Made by a program: the position numbers and the translations under genes. Below the pieces are notes generated by a model. It did no database searches, had not been told where the DNA came from, and saw only the letters and a list, made by a program, of their open reading frames with translations. Positions 56,197 through 64,000 of a stretch of DNA of 64,000 bases are shown piece after piece; the stretch's first letter is position 1; the number at the start of each line of letters is the position of its first letter. This DNA comes from Athripsodes cinereus (Eukaryota; Arthropoda; Insecta; Trichoptera; Leptoceridae), in NCBI GenBank assembly GCA_947579605.1, contig OX388311.1, positions 27,592,951 through 27,656,950 on the forward strand. Reading direction: 5' to 3'.

Positions 56197-56340
56197 CATC
56201 TCTATATTAAGACATCTTAAAGTTAAGATTAGATCAAGATCAAGACTAGATTGCGTCGGGGGTACCATCTACAAGTCTTAATCTAATCTTGATCTTAAGA
56301 TCGAATCTAATCTTGATTGAATTCAAGAGTAGCCCTGGGT
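56197..56340. repeat. Hairpin-prone repeat, partner of 50476-50740
   Basis: AAGATTAGATCAAGATC is answered by GATCTTAATCTAATCTT-like words on the other side of GCGTCGGGGGTACC. Ends GAGTAGCCCTGGG. Confidence 0.5.
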
Positions 56341-59300
56341 CATCAGCACTGGAGTCAAGAGTTTAGAGTATACATGGGTGAAGATTTACATACACACCAA
56401 GCCACACGAAAAGTAAAAAAGTATGGAAAGGATAGTAAAAAAGAGATGAATCATACACCATCATTATGTTAGTCTATTAGTAGTTTCACTTAAAGAAACC
56501 TCATTGATGATTTGAATAATAATATTAGATGGTGATATTAATGAAAAAAATTGTTGAGATGGTTGTAGCCTTATAGTTGAGTCTTGGACTTTCAATTGAC
56601 AAAATTCTGGTTGGATTCCACATGCTGCCAATCAACTCAGCCTTGATGACAAAAACATATTGCTTAATGTGAGGGTATTGTGAGTTTATTTTGAATTTAA
56701 ACCCAGTTTTTTTTTTGTTTTAAAGAATACAACTTTTCAATTTTGAACATTTATTATGATTTTAAAGAAGTGCGACAATTAATATTATTACTTACAATGA
56801 ATATACACAAAATATCAAATATTTTTGGTAGAATTTACATATAAAGGAGTTTTATAAGTTTTTACATTATACATTATAAATATTTTGACTGCAGTAAGTT
56901 TTTCATTTAAAAACAATAATGACAATATTTATCAAAAGGAATAAATTATTATAGATACATACCAAAAACATAATCAACACAAACAAGAAATTACTGCTAA
57001 TTCAATTGTTAGAGCCGACTAAGTGACATCTTACTCAGAGAGATTAGCTTTGTCTCTAAAAAAATATATATAATAATTCCACTGGTGTATTAATTTACGA
57101 GTCAACATACAAAAGCTTCCCCTTCATTGCCAGTAAAATGTAAAGTGAAGATTTTTATATTATTGCACCATAATCAATTATGATGTGTGAAGGATCAAAC
57201 ACGATTCATTTGGAGCTATAATTGTGTATGTAAAAATACATTTTTGGTATGTCCAATTTCAATCCAAAATCATTGAAATGTAATAATAAAAGATTACAAA
57301 AAAGTCTGGTGATGGTATGATGGCTACATACCGATGGTATGAATCAAAGAAAATTTTAATAACCATATTGAAAAATTACAATTCTCAAATAAACAGAAAT
57401 GTGAATGTGAGTGTGGCTAAAGGCATAGTTTGTGACTTCCACTCTGCAAAAGTTGTTTGTATATATAAAAAGGTGTTCAGCGATGTGGCATCCTGAACAT
57501 GAAATGGCTAAAGATAGGATCTTAAATATTTATATTTCAAAGTGTCATGTTTGAAATACATATCACACCTCGTAAAAATTAAAAAAAAAACAAATTGAAT
57601 TATAAAACAAGGCTATATATAACATGTCATTTGAAATTATTAATTATCTATGAAAAAAAAAAAATTATTATGAAATAACATGTGATAAGAGAGAAATTTG
57701 CCGTAAAAACAGATGTACAAGAAACAATTAAGGTACATAACATTACCTTGGCACAGAATAATATAATATTACAATAATAATATATGCAAAATGACGAATG
57801 TTTAATAATAATTCCAATAAAAAATTTAAACCAAACACATTTTATTATAATTTATTCAGATAAACAAACCTTAAGATGAAAATTACTTTGATGTGTTTGT
57901 AAAAATATTATTTTGAATTTGTAAAACAGAGTATTCATATTTCAATACTATTTAATACATACACAACGAGCACAGACCACACAGTTCAAATGATTGTTGC
58001 ATGTACAATTGGTGGTATGTAGAACATTACTAAATGAGATATTTGTTGGACAATCTGCGGAATTGGGATGCCCTTTAGGTGATTTTTAATTTCAATAGAT
58101 GATCAGATGGGTTTGTAATAAATTCAAAGACACCTAGTAGCACTTTTATAAAAAGCAGTACGCTTATGTCATGAATGTGGAGAAGATCAGCAGCAGGATT
58201 TGAGTCCTGTAACTAATTGTCTGAGTTGCTAATATAATAGTCTATTTCCACATAATATTTCTCACACTAGGAGAAACCAGCTGACTTATTAAATAACTTC
58301 AAATGTCGTATGGATCATTTAGTAACACGAAACGACGATCAAATTCATTCAAAAACATATTTGAAGTAAATTTTATATCTTATAAATAACTAAAAAGTAT
58401 AGAATATAAATTAAAATGAATTAAATTAAATATGTTGTGATGAAATGTCTACACATCTTATATTCAGGTTTAGAATGATTATCATTCAAAATATCCCTAA
58501 AGACGAGACATCTTTATTAAGGAGGTAGAATATTGTAATATTGATTTTAATTGTGTATTGTGTGCAACTGTTGTGTTATGAAATGAAAAAAATATTTATA
58601 TAATATGCAAACAGCTGGAGTACTGTTATATATACAGATATTTCAGTGGTTTCAGATATTGATACAGAGTCAAAACTTATTATTGAAACAAGTGCACAAG
58701 AAACAAGTGATAGACAATTAAAATGATATAACATAACAATTTATTAGTTTTTTTTTTAAACTTGCGTATGTTAAAAGATACACACAAAAACAAAGATAAT
58801 AAGTGTTAATAACATTTGACTTGCAATAAGAAATAGATTAAATTACATTTGAATCATAATTAATTACTAATTATAAATATCATAAACGATTTGTGACTGA
58901 TCTTACAAAATATAATAACTTACAAATTGAGATATTTTATAGGACTTAATCAGTAAGAACGTATTCGGTATACAACAAAAAAATCCAATACTTCATTTAT
59001 AACAACATATCGTTAATTAAACCCCCCCAATTTAGTCTACAGTATAAATATTATTTATTGATTTGACTTGTTAAAGAAATTCCCTATCCGTGTAGTGAAA
59101 TCACTAATTAAGGTTTAAAACTATGGAATAATGTTTGGTGAATGAAGGCGTTAGAGGAATAGAATCACACCAACAAAGTTAAAGCAATCAGGTGCATGTA
59201 TGTTACTTCAAAAGGAATAAAGCAATTACATGTTAGAATTAACAACAAAGTAGAGGTAGATATGGAATTTCAGAATGAATGTAATTTTTTTAACACCAAC

Positions 59301-61622
59301 AACAAATGTTTAGATAACATTCATTTGTATATAGAGAGATTTATTAACTTTATACATAATGCGTTTAACATTTCTCAGTATAATATTCATATTAGACTTG
59401 TCATCCATATGTAAATTTTTGTCAAATGCGTGTAAAGTAAAAAAAATCTGGTGCACCTTATGATTTGTTGAGTAGGTTAAAATATTGTTAAGTGAATAAT
59501 GATGTCATATATTGCTTCTTTTCAAATAGGTAAACCTTTGGATATGAATTTCAGTAAAAATTAAAACTGTTTACTCAGTAAATTGTTCAATACAATACAA
59601 AAAAATTGCGGTTGATGTGAAATTAGAAAATATACTCTTACAATAATAATTGACCCAATTCTTTATGCAATCAGCTTTTTTTAATATCATTTATTTTAGA
59701 AGGACTCACTATGTAACAGTTTGGAAACATTTTGAGTATTCCACTTCCGTTACTTGATTATTAAAATCGCGATCGATTTCGGTAAAACTTTACCATTAAC
59801 AAGCGATATAATCAAGTAACGGAAGTGCAATGTGGAATACTCAAAACGTTCAAAAAGCGTTTTAATAAATTCAATATTGGCAATGTTTAAAATATCCAAA
59901 ATATATGGCCAATGGAATCCGTTGTCCGAACAGCTACGCAGGAGAGTGAAGGCAAAAAAAGTTAACTAATAAGTAAATTTTTAAAATACATAAATTATGG
60001 ACAATTTACACACATCAAACTCCTCCTAAATTAAGGAAATAATATAATTATACAATTCTTGCGTTTGGTATGTACCTATCTGAAAAAAAATTTAATAACT
60101 GCATCAAAACAATATGATATTGATACCTACAATGCGGTGATGGTGAAGTGAATATATACAATATAGTTATAGTGTGATATAGTGTTCTTAAATTTAATGT
60201 AATTTGTAACATAATGGCCTTCTGAAACCAGCAGATTCTACCTGCTGTTTGAGGGTTTCTTTTAAATAAAATAAAAAAAAAAATAAAACTAGAAGTACAA
60301 TGTTATAAAAACACAATGATTTAGATGCCACAATAAATTCTGATTAAATACGTAATACTTGGAACAAAGAGCTGGGATCAAACATAAAAAGCTGTCATTT
60401 TTGTATTCACCGAAACATTAAATATGGTGATGCTAGAAAACATTTTTCTGTTTTGTATCTGAGCTTAAAAATACCTGTAGCAGTACTATGGACCAGGAAT
60501 TTCATGAGAGAGCTAGCTGTAATAGATATTTGCAATTTTTTTAATTTTATTTTTTTGAGATGATCACTATTAACAGACATCTCAATTGGAGAACAATATT
60601 TCAACAATGAAAATTTGTGCATCTTAATGGTCACAAATTGGCTCCATTTTGGCTTAAATGATCACTTTAGGTGTCCATGGTCAAAATCCATCAATTCCAC
60701 CATTCCCACTGTCATTATAATATAAGGTCCAATAATTAATGAATAGTTGATTCAATTTTAAAACACATTTAGTATCAAGAATAATATATTTTTTATATAA
60801 ATTTTGTACTTTCCACTACTACTTAAAGTATTGCACATATCATCAATAGCAAGTGCCAATAAAGCATAGTAAATTATTATTGATTAACAATAAATGTTTA
60901 CATTCAGAAGAGAGATACATTCAATAACAATTTTTTAAATCGAAACACATGAAATGGCACTATATATTATTATATAAATAATTAATCAATATGTACATGT
61001 TGCTGTACATTATACATCTGCAAACTAAATGCGCATTAAGATGAGTTAATAAAATATCACAAATTAACTCAAAAATAGTGTCACATAATATGATTTATTA
61101 AAAGATCTTTGCAAAAGCTATGGATTCAATTAATTATCGCACTTTGCATTAATTCAACATCGAAACATCTGCTGCAAATATATGTACAGTTTAGGTTGCC
61201 CAGGAGTATTTATTATATAACAATATATCGAGAATCATTCTTGACTTGTACATCGGTTACAAGATTTAAGAAACTAATAAAAATGCATAAATATGATTCT
61301 TGACATCTCACAACACAATGGACAACCTAAAGTGTACATGTGTTCATAAATTGACATCATCCCCCATATAACAATTTATTACGACAAAGGTATATATGAA
61401 CTATTACAAATGTGATTCTATTGTGAGATTAGGGTATATTAACAACTGTGAGATTCGTACATCATGATTCTATATAGAAGTTAATCATTTTTGTAAAAAT
61501 ATTTTTATGGATTTTAGAAAAAACAAATAAAAAATTTCATATTTTCCTTACTATGCAATACGAAATAAAAATATAATCACAATATAAAAAATGTATTGTA
61601 ATAGGGTAACATAATCCTAGAT
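56341..61622 (-). other. 5.3 kb without recognisable genes; possible long 3' UTR/downstream region of the SLC35D gene
   Basis: No frame shows coding character, and almost none of the window's repeat families is present. An imperfect hairpin occurs at 59715-59860. A 72-codon frame at 59196-59414 is unconvincing. Such repeat-poor AT-rich DNA downstream of a minus-strand gene could be an extended 3' UTR, but this is inference from position. Confidence 0.3.
59715..59860. repeat. Imperfect inverted repeat, about 30-bp arms
   Basis: GAGTATTCCACTTCCGTTAC and TTGATTA at 59734-59760 are mirrored at 59810-59845, with a short extra stretch (TGCAAT) in the right arm. Possible small MITE; no target duplication seen. 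Confidence 0.65.
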
Positions 61623-62167
61623 CAGTGGTTCTTAACCTGGGTTCGATCGAACCCCGGGGGTTTTGTGAGTCAGTCTTGGGGGTTCGGTGAAAATCATTTT
61701 AGAGGCAAGATAGTTTTGCGAGTTGGAAAAAGAAAAAATTTTTTTTTTTTTTTTTTAAAAAAGATATATCTGGGTTTTGTTTATTATAAACCCAAATACA
61801 ACCTTATACACCTTTCACAGTAAGCTACTAAAAGCTTGTGTCGTGAAAGGGGAGTTTGCCGGCACCTGGTATCGAACCACAGACCCCATGTTTACGAGGC
61901 CGAGACTCTACCTCCAGGCTACCGACGAACTGCGCTCCGATAATTCATTAATTAATATGTTTCTTGTTTTGATTTCATCATTAAAATTTAATGTTTTGAT
62001 CTTTGTTTTTTATTTTTTTTCATTTTGTACACCTATATATAAATATATACTTACCATGTTTTAAATTTGTAAAAATCTAATTTTATTTTTCAAATTAGGA
62101 GGGGTTCGGTGAATGCATAATATGTAACTGGTGGGGTTCGGTACCCCCAAAAAGGTTAGAACCACTG
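61623..62167. mobile_element. Non-autonomous hAT element, 545 bp, with nested SINE
   Basis: The ends CAGTGGTTCTTAACC and (inverted) CAGTGGTTCTAACC are flanked by the exact 8-bp duplication TCCTAGAT (61615-22 and 62168-75). The duplication has TA at its centre, the nnnTAnnn preference known for the Buster group of hATs. Subterminal GGGGTTCGGT words occur at both sides. Its centre is occupied by an S1 SINE. No transposase. Confidence 0.92.
61738..61934 (-). repeat. S1 SINE, complete copy, nested in a hAT element
   Basis: A-tail (as T run), hairpin AAAGATATATCTGGGTTTT, body complement AAATACAACCTTATACACCT, AGCTTGTGTCGTGAAAGGGG, B box complement GGTATCGAACC and A box complement CTACCTCCAGGCTACCGACG. 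Very close to the 53885 copy. Confidence 0.87.
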
Positions 62168-62276
62168 TCCTAGATTATTCAGCATTTACTGGATTACATT
62201 AAACATAAGGCCTACATACTGCTTTTCTCTCATGGATGGTGCCTTTTAATAATAATTCATACTTTAGAAATGATCA

Positions 62277-63278
62277 TCATATAACTTCTACTTTAGCCAG
62301 CATAGGCTCAGTCACAGTAGCAGGAGTGGGAGGAGCTTGTTTACGTTTAAAGGTAACATACGTATAAAATATACTTCCTAGTACACTAATATTCAATCCT
62401 AAAAAGTTTACATAGGAGAATATATAGTCACCACCTATTATCATTCCTAAATACGTCACTGAGACATTCTTCAGACATCCTATGATTGTGGTAGTGAGAG
62501 CACCATTAAAGTTTGTACATAACATTATAGAGTACGTCAAGAAGAAACCCATTATACACGATATAAAGAATTGTAATAGAAACATCATATTGTCCCAACC
62601 GTCAAAATTATAAGATCTCTCCAAGTCTCCCATTTGCCAGGCGACTAATGTAGCAGGAAAAATCATAAATAAACAATTATAATACATTAGTCCATATTTT
62701 CCTAAGTCTTTGGCATCTAGTTTTTTTTTCATGAATACTCCGTTGGATGCTGTGAAGATGTCGTTGAGGAGAACCAACGTGTATCCGGATAGAGAGAAAG
62801 ACATGTCATCGGCTGCTGCTATGAGAGTGCCCCCCACCATAGAGAATACACTGAGCTTCACAGCCAGAGAAGCCTTTACACCTAGTACTACTCTCTCGGC
62901 AATCATTGTCATTAGGATACTGAACCTTCTTAGTGCTGTGAACATGGGGAGACTGAGTTCTTTAGTCCCTCCTAATCCAGTTGCCATGTTCCCAAGATAA
63001 ATCAATGGCAGGGGCCACATTTTCAAAAATGTATTTCTTTCTAAGGGTGGATATTTTACTTTACCAATACTTTTGGCTACAGCTAATACAACAATTGTGG
63101 CTAGCATTTGGCCCAATCCTAAAAACTGGTAAGATGGAAAGCCATAAGTGGTGAGGACTGATTTATTGATAACTGTGATGAGAAATGAGGCTAATCCATA
63201 GAAGATTGCACTGAGGACCTTCTTCCAGTACAGGATGTTGTCCAAATCCTGTGAGTGAGTTGAGTCTCCAATTGTCAT
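62277..63278 (-). CDS. frc: SLC35D-type nucleotide-sugar transporter (fringe connection-like), 333 aa
   Basis: One uninterrupted coding exon with about ten hydrophobic helices. Family landmarks are the first helix FYGLASFLITVINKSVLTTY, LGGTKELSLPMFTALRRFSI, LVLLNDIFTASNGVFMKKKL, the GLMYYNCLFM segment and FNGALTTTIIGCLKNVSVTY. These fit the SLC35D1/D2 group, Golgi/ER antiporters exchanging UDP-sugars for UMP; Drosophila Frc supplies UDP-sugars for Notch glycosylation and heparan sulphate. I prefer the ATG at 63278 (context CACCATGAC, 333 aa, near the human 337). The upstream in-frame ATG at 63332 would add 18 residues in poorer context. CTTTCAG ending near 63569 upstream could be the acceptor of a 5' UTR intron. 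The gene symbol is by similarity and could instead denote a paralogue. Confidence 0.88.
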   Translation of the reverse strand: MTIGDSTHSQDLDNILYWKKVLSAIFYGLASFLITVINKSVLTTYGFPSYQFLGLGQMLATIVVLAVAKSIGKVKYPPLERNTFLKMWPLPLIYLGNMATGLGGTKELSLPMFTALRRFSILMTMIAERVVLGVKASLAVKLSVFSMVGGTLIAAADDMSFSLSGYTLVLLNDIFTASNGVFMKKKLDAKDLGKYGLMYYNCLFMIFPATLVAWQMGDLERSYNFDGWDNMMFLLQFFISCIMGFFLTYSIMLCTNFNGALTTTIIGCLKNVSVTYLGMIIGGDYIFSYVNFLGLNISVLGSIFYTYVTFKRKQAPPTPATVTEPMLAKVEVI

Positions 63279-63332
63279 GGTGATGATGGAAATGATTCTA
63301 TACACTAAGGCACATAAACAATATTTCCTCAT

Positions 63333-64000
63333 TGAAGGTTTTATATTACCATTCCTTGCCCACGCTATATTTTACATCTACACAGGCACACATTTTGATA
63401 TTTCACTAAAAAATCAATATTTTAAATACAGTAACACTTTACATCTTCATTTATGAGTATAATGAATACTTTTAGGAGTATTTAATATATAATCTAAGTG
63501 AAGACATTGAGCAGAACATTGATGTGTATTTTCAGGAGATACTGATGCCAGCTCTGCAAAAACATTCCTGAAAGAAATAATAGAATCATAAATATATAGA
63601 AAATTATCGCTGTATTACAGCTTAACACATTTCAATCCCTGTCAGTCATAAATATCTTATTATCTCATCGTTTATTATCATTTACCTGTGATCTTAACCT
63701 TGATGTGTAGTAATAGATCGCTAATATTTGTCTTAACATTTATTTCCTTGAAATAAACATCGGAAACGATAAATAATGATCAGAATATCTTGCGAATTCA
63801 AAGAAATTACAAGCTTTCATTCACTACAATGTATGAACAATTATTTTACACTGACACGTACGTTTTACAATACCGCGATAAGACATTTAATTTCTGCATA
63901 TTGCTTTGTCCTTATCACTCGTTTATTACATTGAATCGTAATTGCTTCGAATTCAAAACTACATCGGCGTAAACGTGAAACATTCGGCGACAACCAAAAC
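63333..64000 (-). promoter_or_regulatory. 5' UTR/upstream region of the SLC35D gene
   Basis: No coding frame. On the minus strand ATTTCTTTCAG then GAATGTTTTTGC (near 63569) looks like a splice acceptor, suggesting a first non-coding exon between about 63.6 kb and the window edge. Confidence 0.35.

Noticed and set aside
59196..59414. 72-codon ORF
   Set aside because: Asn/Ile/His-rich composition expected of random AT-rich DNA; no signals around it.
1..64000. CRISPR array, operon, integron or prophage
   Set aside because: Spliced eukaryotic genes and eukaryotic repeats throughout; the tandem repeats found have no unique spacers.

Overview
This is AT-rich nuclear DNA from an arthropod, almost certainly an insect. 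The evidence is spliced genes with short GT-AG introns, two zinc-finger genes with the ZAD domain that is expanded in insects, a Bunched/TSC22 long isoform, a fringe-connection-like SLC35D transporter, and a dense load of insect-type repeats (hAT, mariner and foldback MITEs, tRNA-derived SINEs, LINE tails). Nothing in the window fixes the insect order.

Layout, left to right. 1-3.5 kb: repeats, including a 1.83 kb unit bounded by a perfect 37-bp inverted repeat. 3.5-6.7 kb (-): the long first coding exon of a bunched/TSC22D gene, whose TSC-box exons lie off the left edge. 7-13.7 kb: non-coding DNA with a perfect 66-bp tandem array and several MITE/SINE-like repeats. 13.8-19.9 kb (+): a complete 13-exon MFSD6-like transporter gene (891 codons by my splice model), flanked by two copies of one hairpin MITE. 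20-31 kb: transposon-rich DNA with a complete Tc1/mariner DD41D element, a tandem array showing empty and filled sites of a MITE, a hAT-type MITE, and a nearly intact LINE. 31.1-41.1 kb (-): a 10-exon ZAD plus C2H2 zinc-finger gene (773 aa). 42.5-44.1 kb (-): a second ZAD/C2H2 gene (465 aa, 3 coding exons). 44.6-49.1 kb (-): mitochondrial ribosomal protein L40 (202 aa, 5 exons). Its last intron holds an oppositely oriented small gene (84 aa, with a 5' UTR intron). 49.6 kb (+): tRNA-Gly(GCC). 50-56 kb: repeat graveyard. 56.3-61.6 kb: AT-rich DNA without genes, possibly the extended 3' UTR of the next gene. 62.3-63.3 kb (-): an SLC35D-type nucleotide-sugar transporter.

The genes do not form a pathway; this is an ordinary euchromatic stretch. 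I found no clearly new biochemical system. The most informative signals are structural: the gene nested in mRpL40, the intact DD41D transposon, three short hAT elements with exact 8-bp target duplications, transposon-in-transposon insertions that give relative ages, and several hairpin or interspersed families that appear several times in this one window. All exon coordinates come from reading GT/AG sites and checking frame by hand; no alignment or transcript data were available.
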